Positions 26,797 through 35,271 of a DNA stretch of 64,000 nt are shown piece by piece. The notes beneath the pieces were generated by a model. The model was not told where the DNA came from. It saw nothing but the letters and a program-made list of their open reading frames with translations, and made no database searches. A program made the translations under genes and the position numbers. Position 1 is the stretch's first letter. Each line of letters starts with the position of its first letter. The stretch comes from Peptoclostridium litorale DSM 5388 (lineage in GTDB: Bacteria; Bacillota; Clostridia; Peptostreptococcales; Peptostreptococcaceae), in the NCBI RefSeq assembly GCF_900141635.1, contig NZ_FSRH01000010.1, forward strand, positions 1 through 64,000, given 5' to 3'.

Positions 26797-28461
26797 TTAG
26801 TTGAGCATTTTTTCAATATCTTCGAATGGAAGCGGTTTACTAAAAAGATAGCCCTGGTATTCGTCTGAACCAATAGCTCTTAAAAAATTCAACTGTGTAG
26901 TCGTTTCAACTCCCTCAGACACTACTTTTATGCCCAAATTTTTGGCCATTGTTGTCATCGCCTCAATAATAGATTCATCTTTTGCATCCCGGCCGATCCC
27001 ATCAACAAATATTTTGTCGATTTTTAGTTCGTCTATTGGGAATGTCTTTAAGTAGTTCAAAGATGAATAGCCTGTTCCAAAGTCATCTAGTGATATTTTT
27101 ATATTCATCTTTTTTAATTGTTCTAAAATCCTGTTCGTATTTTTAATATCTTCCATGGCGGCAGTTTCAGTAATTTCTATTGCTATATATGATGGGTCAA
27201 TATCCGCATTTATTAATATGCTTTCCAGTGTATTTACAAAATCTCTTTGATTAAATAATTTTGCAGAAATATTTACTGAGATGTTAACAGGTATTGAGTT
27301 TTTGCTGTTCCAACTTCTGATTTGCAGACAAGCCAATTCCAATACTTGCTTATCAATCTCTTTAATTAGGCCTGTTTCTTCCGCTATAGATATAAAATAG
27401 TCCGGATAAACAAGCCCTAGTTCAGGGTTGTTCCACCTTACCAAGGCCTCCAATCCTGAAATTGCTCCTGTTTGAATATTAACCTTGGGCTGGTAATGGA
27501 GAATAAATTCTCTTTTAATTAAGGCGTTTCTTAACTCCTGTGTAACTTTAAGTTTTTCCTCCGCACATTCATTCATAGCATCGTTGTAAAATATGTAATT
27601 GTTTCTGCCGGCTTCTTTTGCCTTATACATTGCAATGTCTGCATTCTTAAATAACATTTCCGTATTCATTTCATAATCATGCAACGTGGCAATACCAATA
27701 CTACAGGAAAGATATACTTCTTTTTCATTTATAGTAAATGGGTGCTTGAATGAATCGATAATCTTTTTTGCAGTGAATTCTAATTCTTTTATGTCTTCTT
27801 TATTTTGAATCACCAGTATAAACTCATCTCCACCCAAACGAGCAACCATATCTTCTTTTGCGATGCCTTTTAGCCGATGGGCTACAAGCTGTATAATACC
27901 GTCTCCAAAATAATGCCCCAATGTGTCATTTATTACTTTAAACCGGTCCAAGTCAATAAACAATATGCCCGCTTTACTTTTTTTCTCAAATGCCTCTTTA
28001 ATTATTTCTGTGAGATGTTTTTCAACATGTCTTCTATTTGGCAAATTTGTTAATTGATCATAAAGTACAGAATATCTTAATTCCTCCAGAATGGTTTCTT
28101 TTTCTTCGAGTGACCTATAAAACCCATATGTAATTAACAATAGACCTAATCCAAAAAATATGCCCTCAAACAAATAACTTTGCCATTCTGGAATTTCAAT
28201 GAATTTCAATTCATCCACCATATCATAGAATACGGATATGGATAAAAATCCCCAGCCCATGGTCAAATATCTTATTTTAAACCCAAATGAAATAAAAAGG
28301 CAAATTGAAGTAAAAATAAAGTAAATGCCTTCCAATATGAAATCTTTGTAATCCGTTTCCAGATTGTTTTTTATTAAAATCATAGTTGTTATAAAAAGTA
28401 ATAAAGTCAACCCCACAATAAATCCTATTTTCTTTTGTTTTTCTATAATCTTATCATCCAT
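26797..28461 (-). CDS. Membrane GGDEF-EAL cyclic di-GMP protein
   Basis: 554 residues: four membrane helices in the first about 115 residues with almost no loops, then GGDEF about 130-290 (ARLGGDEFILV) and EAL about 300-554 (EALVRWN, NISAKLF, EITETA, DDFGTGYSSLNYL, KIDKIF, SEGVET). The metal and catalytic signatures of the EAL domain look intact, so it is probably an active phosphodiesterase; the GGDEF motif is also complete. The short membrane part suggests sensing within the bilayer. Its coding sequence is more AT-rich than its neighbours. Confidence 0.92.
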   Translation of the reverse strand: MDDKIIEKQKKIGFIVGLTLLLFITTMILIKNNLETDYKDFILEGIYFIFTSICLFISFGFKIRYLTMGWGFLSISVFYDMVDELKFIEIPEWQSYLFEGIFFGLGLLLITYGFYRSLEEKETILEELRYSVLYDQLTNLPNRRHVEKHLTEIIKEAFEKKSKAGILFIDLDRFKVINDTLGHYFGDGIIQLVAHRLKGIAKEDMVARLGGDEFILVIQNKEDIKELEFTAKKIIDSFKHPFTINEKEVYLSCSIGIATLHDYEMNTEMLFKNADIAMYKAKEAGRNNYIFYNDAMNECAEEKLKVTQELRNALIKREFILHYQPKVNIQTGAISGLEALVRWNNPELGLVYPDYFISIAEETGLIKEIDKQVLELACLQIRSWNSKNSIPVNISVNISAKLFNQRDFVNTLESILINADIDPSYIAIEITETAAMEDIKNTNRILEQLKKMNIKISLDDFGTGYSSLNYLKTFPIDELKIDKIFVDGIGRDAKDESIIEAMTTMAKNLGIKVVSEGVETTTQLNFLRAIGSDEYQGYLFSKPLPFEDIEKMLN

Positions 28462-28943
28462 AAATTTCCCATCCCCGCTAGTATTTTAAAACCGCATCCA
28501 CATGGCTATATTTTTTCACTTTCCTTGTATAAATAATACTCATATATGTATCAAAAACAACGCTATTAAAATTTGCCTTGTTCACCATTTTATGGACGGA
28601 AAACCAATTCTTTCATTACGTAAACCAATTATGCATAAACAGTAATGCTTTAGTCCGACATTTCAGTAGGACATATTCACCATATTGTATCGTGCATTTT
28701 CTCAAAAGTCAAAATTTATTTTACATCATCGATATCATCTACGCCTAGTAAATCTCCAAACCACCTGATATTATAAGTAGTTCCCGTATTTTTATTATAC
28801 CCCTGTTATTAAAATATAAAATTTTTTGTGGCCATCAGTATACCTAATATTTATATTTTACAAAAAAGAAAAAAGCCCTTAAAAATTAAAAAAGGCTTTT
28901 TGATTAATTTGTCAAAAACCTGGAATGAACAGCTCCATTCCAT
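28462..28943. other. Gene-poor AT-rich region with a gene remnant and a terminator
   Basis: Nothing complete is coded here. On the minus strand an open frame without start (28803 down to TAA at 28716) reads about 29 residues ending WFGDLLGVDDIDDVK and looks like the tail of a lost gene. AAAAAGCC and GGCTTTTT at 28869-28901 form a terminator for the small gene at 28944. The rest is AT-rich with no further signal seen. Confidence 0.4.
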
Positions 28944-29048
28944 TTATCCTTTGTCATAGAATTCATCTTTTTTAAAAAACAAAACATAAATATCCACTAT
29001 GTAATCCACAAGTTTAGCCACGTCATTAAACACAAATGTAAAATCCAT
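28944..29048 (-). CDS. Possible 34-residue small protein
   Basis: ATG at 29048 follows AGGGAGAG by 8 bases; the frame reads MDFTFVFNDVAKLVDYIV and ends with an acidic-basic tail and TAA. The helix is amphipathic or hydrophobic (12-25). A terminator follows 43 bases downstream. No family is recognised. It could be a real small protein or a chance frame with a good ribosome site. Confidence 0.4.
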   Translation of the reverse strand: MDFTFVFNDVAKLVDYIVDIYVLFFKKDEFYDKG

Positions 29049-29117
29049 AAACGACTCTCCCTAAATACTTCCCTTTTCTCTAAAGCTGCCATATCTAAAT
29101 TCCGTCCAAAATCCCAA

Positions 29118-29285
29118 TTACCCTGCTAGCTCTTTTATCATGCTCTCAGTCAGCTTGACTCCAAGCCCATGAGAATAATCCATTATAAGCTTCTCCCTTA
29201 TCCTGTTTGAACACCTCTTTAATCTAAGCTCACCTGCAAACAGCCTTATAAATTCTATCCTTTTTTTGAAAATAACAACACACAT
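29118..29285 (-). CDS. Hypothetical small basic protein
   Basis: 55 residues from ATG 29285, with GGAGG 7 bases upstream; an upstream in-frame ATG lacks a site. It is rich in Arg and Lys (MCVVIFKKRIEFIRLF, then LRLKRCSNRIREKL). No domain is recognised. It lies divergent from the BlaI operon and 69 bases before the small gene at 28944, which could be cotranscribed. Confidence 0.5.
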   Translation of the reverse strand: MCVVIFKKRIEFIRLFAGELRLKRCSNRIREKLIMDYSHGLGVKLTESMIKELAG

Positions 29286-29442
29286 AGCATAACCTCCAAA
29301 AAATATTTTCCATTTTAAAATCAATACGGATGATATTATTTTTTTAAGGCACCATTTTGAAAACTTTTTTTAATTTAATGCAAATTTAAGTGTTCAACCA
29401 AATACTGGCATCAAAACCATCTTGATAGGCAGTTAAAAGCAA

Positions 29443-29494
29443 TTGACTTTTTGCAATTACAAGTGTAATATATGTTTGTAATTACATTTGTAAT
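29443..29494 (+). promoter_or_regulatory. Promoter and twin BlaI operators of the blaI-blaR1 operon
   Basis: TTGACT at 29443-29448 and TAATAT at 29466-29471 with a 17-base spacer form a strong promoter. Two near-perfect palindromes, ATTACAAGTGTAAT (29456-29469) and ATTACATTTGTAAT (29481-29494), match the TTACA-N2-TGTAA BlaI/MecI pattern. The first covers the -10 box and the second the early transcribed region, so a bound repressor would block transcription of its own operon. Confidence 0.88.
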
Positions 29495-29508
29495 AGAAAG
29501 GATGTCAC

Positions 29509-29886
29509 ATGAAAAAAATACCTAAGATTTCAGATGCAGAATATGAGATTATGAAAGTCATATGGGAAAATGAACCTCTTACAGCCGCCGATATAGTCAG
29601 TATTGTTGACAGTGAAAGCTGGAATGAAAACACAATAAGGACAATGGTCAACAGGCTTCTTAAGAAAGCTGCCATCGGATATAAAAAAAATGGCAAAGCC
29701 TATATATACCACTCCCTTATAAGCTCTGGCGAATACAAAAAATTTGAAGGCATGAGCTTTTTGAAAAAGATCTATGGAGGTTCTATAAGCGCAATGTTTG
29801 CAAATCTGGTTAATGGCGAGGAGATATCCAAAGACGAGCTCAATGATTTAAAAGAGCTGTTGGAAAAGGAGCTCGGCAATGAATAA
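29509..29886 (+). CDS. blaI: BlaI/MecI-family repressor
   Basis: 125-residue winged-helix repressor: N-terminal HTH with ISDAEYEIMKVIWENEPLTAADI, wing, and a C-terminal dimerisation helix (DELNDLKELLEKELG). Family members are cleaved after the paired metalloprotease senses a signal. The overlap of 8 bases with the next gene shows coupling. The two operators just upstream imply autorepression. No beta-lactamase or penicillin-binding protein gene is adjacent, so the regulon lies elsewhere or is not antibiotic-related. Confidence 0.93.
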   Translation: MKKIPKISDAEYEIMKVIWENEPLTAADIVSIVDSESWNENTIRTMVNRLLKKAAIGYKKNGKAYIYHSLISSGEYKKFEGMSFLKKIYGGSISAMFANLVNGEEISKDELNDLKELLEKELGNE

Positions 29887-31657
29887 CTTTGCAGCCTTGC
29901 TTGCGCTAATGTCACTGAAAACATGTATGCTTTTCGCTGCAATTGCCGCAGTCAAAAAACTTTTGGGAAAGCTTCTGACTCCCTCTTTGCACTACATAGT
30001 ATGGTTTTTGCTGTTTGCATCACTTACTCTTCCAAGCCTTCCCAAAAGCGATATTAGCATATACACTCTATTCGACGTGCATAGCGCAGCTGGATCGGGA
30101 TTCAAGTCCCAAGACATATTCTTAGGAGGCAAAGGACAGTCAAACCTGGCTGCAGACCTCTTTTATGAAGAAAATCCACATGCGGCTTCGGAGGCATCTG
30201 CTGAAAAAAACAGCAATTCAGCCGCTGCTGGAAATGGATTTAACATCGCAAACAGCTGGGCATTTGTGCTGTGGGCGGCTGGAACTCTTTGTTTCGCATG
30301 CATTTCTCTCTTTAGTATGCGCCGCTCCATAATCACGGCTAAATCAGAAGCTGAAAGCTCAGACTTCGCGCTAGATGAAATGCTGGCAGAATGCCGGGAA
30401 AAGCTGAATGTAAAAAAGGATGTCAAAGCCGTGTTTTCAAAAAAGTTCAGTTCCCCGTGCCTTTTCGGCGTTATAAATCCGGTTATATTCATACCTGAAA
30501 GCCTGAAGGATATTGAGCATAACAAGCTTGAAATGATACTGCTTCACGAACTGGCCCACTGCAAGAGAAATGACATAGTCATAAACATATCAATTCTAAT
30601 ATACCAGTGCATATACTGGTTCAATCCTGTCGTCGTATACGCATTTCAAATGATGAAAAGCGACATGGAACCGGCATGTGACTCCATTGTGATTGAAATC
30701 ATAGGAATGCAAAACGCCAAGGAGTATGGAATGGTTCTTTTGGATACAATCGAAAAAATCTCCATCCACAAATCAAGCCCGCTGACTGCGGGAATCAGCG
30801 AAAATAAAAAACAGCTCAAAAGGAGGATTCTAATGATAGGAAAACACAGTAAAAAATCAAAACTTGCAATAGTCACGGGAATACTGGCTATGCTTCTCGT
30901 TGGATGCGGATTTTTAAGCGAACCCACAGGTAAAGTATCAAATGAGACTCCAGCTTCTGAAAACACCACTCAAGTTGAAGGCTCCGAGCAGTCTGAAAAT
31001 GCCCGGGAAGCTGGAATTGTCGCGGGAGAGGAAATGACAAGGGAATTAGCGGAAAGCTTCCTAAGTAACAAGGACGGCCTTGCAGGCTCGAATTCACCGG
31101 ATTCGCTCGAAAGGTTTAACCCCTACATCTCTACATACTATGTCGGGCTTGAACATTACAAATCCAAAGATATTTCCACAGATTTTGTGAGCGAGTCAGT
31201 ATACCCGATAAAATCCTCCGAGGAGAGCAGCGGGCTTTACGTTTGCATGGATTCTGAAAGCAATATACTCGATATTAAAATAGACGAATTCAATGGAATG
31301 ACAAGCAAATCATATGCCAAAAGCAAGTACATTGTAACCTTCTATGCTAGAATGAGCGGTCTGTACCCAGAGGATGACGGCTTTAGCGACGACGACATAC
31401 TGGGCTTTTCAGGAAGCATCTACGAATTCGATGAAAAATTCAAAACAGGCGGATCTGCTGTGACAGCCAAAAAATCCGATATGGATTTGGAGCTTCACTT
31501 CTACCCTGTATATGTGAAGGAAAGCGGTTCAGCCGTAGGCGGTGTTTATGTCCTCACAGACGACTCGAATATAGTTAGCATATTTACGGATTTGAACCAG
31601 TTTAGATTTGAAAATCTCGAAAGGTATTTTTCATACCCAGACAAAAATATGAAATAG
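29879..31657 (+). CDS. BlaR1-type M56 membrane metalloprotease with unusual C-terminal domain
   Basis: 592 residues. The N-terminal half is the M56 unit: helices near 8-28 and 35-52, a long loop, helix about 127-146, the zinc motif HELAH at 223-227, and YQCIYWFNPVVVYAFQMMK after it. Residues 329-343 form a further hydrophobic helix ending VGC. The following about 250-residue extracytoplasmic part shows no SxxK/SxN penicillin-binding signature and matches no family I recognise. It should cleave BlaI when this outer domain senses its cue, which is then not a covalently bound beta-lactam as in classical BlaR1. Confidence 0.85.
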   Translation: MNNFAALLALMSLKTCMLFAAIAAVKKLLGKLLTPSLHYIVWFLLFASLTLPSLPKSDISIYTLFDVHSAAGSGFKSQDIFLGGKGQSNLAADLFYEENPHAASEASAEKNSNSAAAGNGFNIANSWAFVLWAAGTLCFACISLFSMRRSIITAKSEAESSDFALDEMLAECREKLNVKKDVKAVFSKKFSSPCLFGVINPVIFIPESLKDIEHNKLEMILLHELAHCKRNDIVINISILIYQCIYWFNPVVVYAFQMMKSDMEPACDSIVIEIIGMQNAKEYGMVLLDTIEKISIHKSSPLTAGISENKKQLKRRILMIGKHSKKSKLAIVTGILAMLLVGCGFLSEPTGKVSNETPASENTTQVEGSEQSENAREAGIVAGEEMTRELAESFLSNKDGLAGSNSPDSLERFNPYISTYYVGLEHYKSKDISTDFVSESVYPIKSSEESSGLYVCMDSESNILDIKIDEFNGMTSKSYAKSKYIVTFYARMSGLYPEDDGFSDDDILGFSGSIYEFDEKFKTGGSAVTAKKSDMDLELHFYPVYVKESGSAVGGVYVLTDDSNIVSIFTDLNQFRFENLERYFSYPDKNMK

Positions 31658-31709
31658 CCCCGGCTGGCATATGCGCTTTCGAAATCACAAATCCTTTTTA
31701 TATCAATAT

Positions 31710-31747
31710 AAAAAGAGCTGTTTCCCAACTGGGAAACAGCTCTTTTT
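31710..31747. terminator. Bidirectional terminator
   Basis: AAAAAGAGCTGTTTCCC pairs perfectly with GGGAAACAGCTCTTTTT around AACT. It separates blaR1 from the convergent helicase gene. Confidence 0.95.
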
Positions 31748-31788
31748 CATTAGCATTTTGTCGCACATAACAGTTCATTGCAGCCAAT

Positions 31789-33258
31789 CTATATTTTAAA
31801 ATACTCTTTGGCATCATCGTCGGCCTTGCTAACTCTTCTAAGCCTTCCCTTTATAGGCTTGCTTTGAAGCTTTTCAAACACCATCTCGCCCTTGTTGTTG
31901 AGTATCTCCACGAATGTCGATATGTCCAGCACGTTTATAATTCCTATGTCCTCGGCAGTCATGCCCTCTATGCTACAGAGAGTCCCCACAATGTCCACAG
32001 GCCTCATCTTTGTCTTTTTACCCGCGTTTATGTGAAGCTTCATTATTTCCCTGCTGAGCTTTGCGCCCTTTTCTTCTTTTATCTGCGGTCTTTTGCTTAT
32101 CTTTTCCTCGAACTCCTGCTTAAGCGATTCCACAATTTCCTTTTGAGGCGCTTCCTTGAGTACAATCTCTTTATCTATATACTCGTGTATGTCATTTAAA
32201 AATCCGTTTTCTCCCCTGCTTACAAATGTTATAGCCCTGCCGGTTTTGCCCGCGCGCGCCGTTCTTCCTATCCTGTGGACATAGTTTTCACGGTCCTGGG
32301 GTATGTCGTAGTTGATTACATGGGTTATATTGTCTATGTCTATGCCTCTTGCCGCAACGTCCGTAGCCACAAGATACCTGAAGCGTCCCTGCCTGAAATT
32401 ATTCATGACCTTGAGCCTGTCGCTTTGCTGCATTCCTCCGTGGATTTTGTCGCAGGTGTAATCAAGCCTTGAAAGCCCTCTGCAGACCTCGTCAACCTTT
32501 TGCTTTGTGTTGCAGAATATAATGCAGCTGTCCGGGTTTTCAACTATTGTTATATCCCTTAACAGCTCCATCTTGTCATCTTGGCATACGCTGTATCTCT
32601 CCTGGACTATCCTGTCCGCCGCCTTGCCCTTTGATTCTATCTCGACATATACCGGCTCTTTAATGTATTTATCGCACAGCCGCTGTATGTCCGAAGGCAT
32701 CGTGGCCGAAAAAAGCATTGTCACCCTGTCTTTGGGAAGGCTTGATATTATGGTTTCAACCTGCTCCAAAAATCCCATGTTGAGCATCTCATCGGCCTCG
32801 TCTATTACAAAATATTTTATCTGCGACGTATCGAATGTCCCTCTTTCTATATGGTCTATAACCCTGCCAGGAGTTCCCACAACCACATGGGCCTTTTGCC
32901 TTAGCTCCCGTTCCTGTCTTCTGTAAGGCGACTTTCCATACAATGGGCATGTTTTAATCCTTTTAAACCTTCCTATGTTGAAAAAGTCCTCGCCCACCTG
33001 TATCGCCAGCTCTCTGGTAGGCGTTATAACCAGAGCCTGGGGCTTGTTCTCTTCCCAGTCAACCATCTGGCAGACTGGAATTGCAAATGCGGCGGTCTTT
33101 CCGCTTCCAGTCTGCGACTTTACCACTATGTCCTTCTCTTCAAGCGCAAAAGGGATGACCTCGCTTTGCACCTTTGTGGGGCTTTTGAAATTAAGCATGT
33201 CTACTGCCTTTAATATGTCATTGCCCAGCTTGTAATCCTTGAAACTTTTATTTATCAT
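31789..33258 (-). CDS. dbpA: DEAD-box RNA helicase, DbpA type
   Basis: 489 residues with the full motif set: Q-motif near PTKVQSEVIPFA, motif I SQTGSGKT, PTRELA, TPGR, DEAD in FVIDEADEMLNMGF, SAT, and HRIGRTARAG. The C-terminal about 75 residues (VDIVGTLCSIEGMTAEDIG, then GRLRRV) match the DbpA RNA-binding domain that targets helix 92 of 23S rRNA, so a role in 50S subunit assembly is likely. Related YxiN/DeaD functions are possible. It is monocistronic. Confidence 0.93.
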   Translation of the reverse strand: MINKSFKDYKLGNDILKAVDMLNFKSPTKVQSEVIPFALEEKDIVVKSQTGSGKTAAFAIPVCQMVDWEENKPQALVITPTRELAIQVGEDFFNIGRFKRIKTCPLYGKSPYRRQERELRQKAHVVVGTPGRVIDHIERGTFDTSQIKYFVIDEADEMLNMGFLEQVETIISSLPKDRVTMLFSATMPSDIQRLCDKYIKEPVYVEIESKGKAADRIVQERYSVCQDDKMELLRDITIVENPDSCIIFCNTKQKVDEVCRGLSRLDYTCDKIHGGMQQSDRLKVMNNFRQGRFRYLVATDVAARGIDIDNITHVINYDIPQDRENYVHRIGRTARAGKTGRAITFVSRGENGFLNDIHEYIDKEIVLKEAPQKEIVESLKQEFEEKISKRPQIKEEKGAKLSREIMKLHINAGKKTKMRPVDIVGTLCSIEGMTAEDIGIINVLDISTFVEILNNKGEMVFEKLQSKPIKGRLRRVSKADDDAKEYFKI

Positions 33259-33413
33259 CTGTTCAACTCTTTCCTTATTATAGTCTTCTCATTATATCAC
33301 ATTGGACTTATAACCGCTTCCCTCAATATTTCGGCGCAAACAAAAAAGACCCAGTGACAAATCATGTGCACTTAAGTCTTAAAGTTTTAATTTTCTTGTG
33401 ATTTTAAACGGCT

Positions 33414-34259
33414 CTAAAACAGTCCCATAAAACCTGCCGAAAGCACTACAACTGCAAATGCCATTCTGTAAAATGCAAATATTCTCATAGGTCTTTTCTT
33501 CAGGAATGATATGAACTTGTTTATAACCATAAGCGCAACTATGAAAGATACTACAAACCCTACGACAAGCGAGGTCAGTTCCTGAGGAGTGATATTCGAT
33601 ACTCCTCCGACTTTAAGAAGCTTCAATATGCTCATTCCCACCATCACAGGTATTGCAAGGAAAAATGAGAATTCAGCCGCTGCAACTGTCGAAAGCCCCG
33701 ACACCCATCCCCCTATTATTGTAGAAGCCGAGCGCGACATCCCCGGAATTATCGCCAGGCACTGGAAAGCTCCTATAAGCCATGCCTGCCTCATAGTTAC
33801 ACTGAGTTCACTGGATCTTATTCTATTTTTCCTGAACTTGTTCTCAGCATATATCATGCCTATCCCACCAATAAAAAGCGTAGCTGCAACAGATGTGGGC
33901 GTGAAGAAGTACTTCTCTGCCAGATCGTCAAGCAGTATTCCAAAGACCCCCCCCGGAATGCATGCTATGAAGATCATGAACCAAAACCTAAAGCCTGACC
34001 TTTCATATCCGACCTGCTGCGGGAAGAAATTCATAAGCGTATCCTTTATCTTCTTCCAGTACAGTATTACAACCGCAAGTATGGCTCCAAGCTGTATTAC
34101 ATATGTATACATCTCTACATAGTTTTTGCTTGTGCCATCAAATCCCATTAATTTCTGGAAAATCACGAGATGCCCCGTCGAAGACACCGGCAAAAACTCC
34201 GTCATACCCTCGACAATCCCGAGTATTATTGATTTTAGTATAAAAAGTATTGTTTCCAT
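33414..34259 (-). CDS. uppP: Undecaprenyl-diphosphatase UppP/BacA
   Basis: 281-residue polytopic membrane enzyme that converts undecaprenyl diphosphate to the monophosphate, recycling the wall-lipid carrier; overexpression gives bacitracin resistance in this family. Conserved blocks: GIVEGMTEFLPVSSTGHLV near the N-terminus and PGMSRSASTIIGGW near the middle. The 262 bases between its start and the next gene at 34522 carry no visible gene. A weak imperfect hairpin lies after its 5' neighbour. Confidence 0.96.
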   Translation of the reverse strand: METILFILKSIILGIVEGMTEFLPVSSTGHLVIFQKLMGFDGTSKNYVEMYTYVIQLGAILAVVILYWKKIKDTLMNFFPQQVGYERSGFRFWFMIFIACIPGGVFGILLDDLAEKYFFTPTSVAATLFIGGIGMIYAENKFRKNRIRSSELSVTMRQAWLIGAFQCLAIIPGMSRSASTIIGGWVSGLSTVAAAEFSFFLAIPVMVGMSILKLLKVGGVSNITPQELTSLVVGFVVSFIVALMVINKFISFLKKRPMRIFAFYRMAFAVVVLSAGFMGLF

Positions 34260-34521
34260 GCTCAGCTTATGTCCTCTCTTTCAAAATATATTGCTATCAT
34301 AGTCGCTGATGTGGCAAGTATTTATTATACATCACTTCTTTTATTTATTCTACACGATAACACAATAATTTGTCTTATAAAATTCTTAAATTTTATTGAT
34401 GCAATCAAATGTAAATATCCAATAGGGCAATTATATAGATTCGGAATACTATTGCATTATTACAGTTTACACTTAAAGGACATTGGCTTGTATTTGCCAC
34501 GGCAATGTCTTTACATTTGAA

Positions 34522-35211
34522 TCAAGCTTTGAACTTGTAGCCTACCCCCCACACAGTAAGTATATATTCCGGGTTTGAAGGGTCAAATTCTATTTTTTCC
34601 CTCAGCTTTCTAACGTGAACTGTGATTGTAGGAATGTCGTTGTCGGAGTCAAATCCCCATACCTTTGTGAATATCTCTTCCTTCGAAAACACCTTGTTGG
34701 GAGTTGACGCCAAAAGCAGTAAAAGGTCGTATTCCTTCACTGTAAGCTCGACTTCTCTTCCGTTCACGAAAACCATTCTAGCCTCAGGATCAATAGAAAG
34801 TCCTCTGATTTCAATTCTCTTGCTCTTTGGCTGACCGGAAGACTTGAGCATGTCATACCTGCTTAAATGGGCCTTGACTCTTGCAATAAGCTCATTTGGA
34901 CTAAAAGGCTTCGTAATATAGTCGTCTATTCCAAGCCCAAGCCCTCTTAGCTTGTCTATCTCTTCAGTCCTTGCAGTGACCATTATGATAGGGATGTCCT
35001 TTATCTTTCTGATGTCCTTGCAAATCTGGAATCCGTCTATTCCCGGAAGCATCACATCGAGCATCACAAGGTCAAATTCCCCATTTATGGCCTTTTCGAG
35101 CCCGCATATCCCATCTGTTTCCACCACAACTTCAAAACCTGATATTTCAAGATAGTCTTTTTCAACTTCTCCTATTGATATGTCGTCTTCCACAATCAAT
35201 ATTCTCTTCAT
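34522..35211 (-). CDS. OmpR-type response regulator downstream of an RND pump
   Basis: 229 residues: receiver with VEDD near residue 7-10, phosphorylation Asp in LVMLDVMLPGIDG, Lys in ITKPF, and a winged-helix DNA-binding domain with LTVKEYDLLLLLAS and DNDIPTITVHVRKLREKI. It is the last gene of a minus-strand row: RND pump, membrane fusion protein, kinase, regulator, with gaps of 54-114 bases. The direct repeats before the pump gene (41474-41503) are its likely target. Confidence 0.95.
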   Translation of the reverse strand: MKRILIVEDDISIGEVEKDYLEISGFEVVVETDGICGLEKAINGEFDLVMLDVMLPGIDGFQICKDIRKIKDIPIIMVTARTEEIDKLRGLGLGIDDYITKPFSPNELIARVKAHLSRYDMLKSSGQPKSKRIEIRGLSIDPEARMVFVNGREVELTVKEYDLLLLLASTPNKVFSKEEIFTKVWGFDSDNDIPTITVHVRKLREKIEFDPSNPEYILTVWGVGYKFKA

Positions 35212-35271
35212 AAAATCACCCTACCAATCATTGCAGACCTAATCTATGCTTTATGCTCCATTTAAGTCCGC

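Noticed and set aside
33589-34122. 177-residue open frame antisense to uppP
   Set aside because: Shadow of a conserved gene; no ribosome site or motif.
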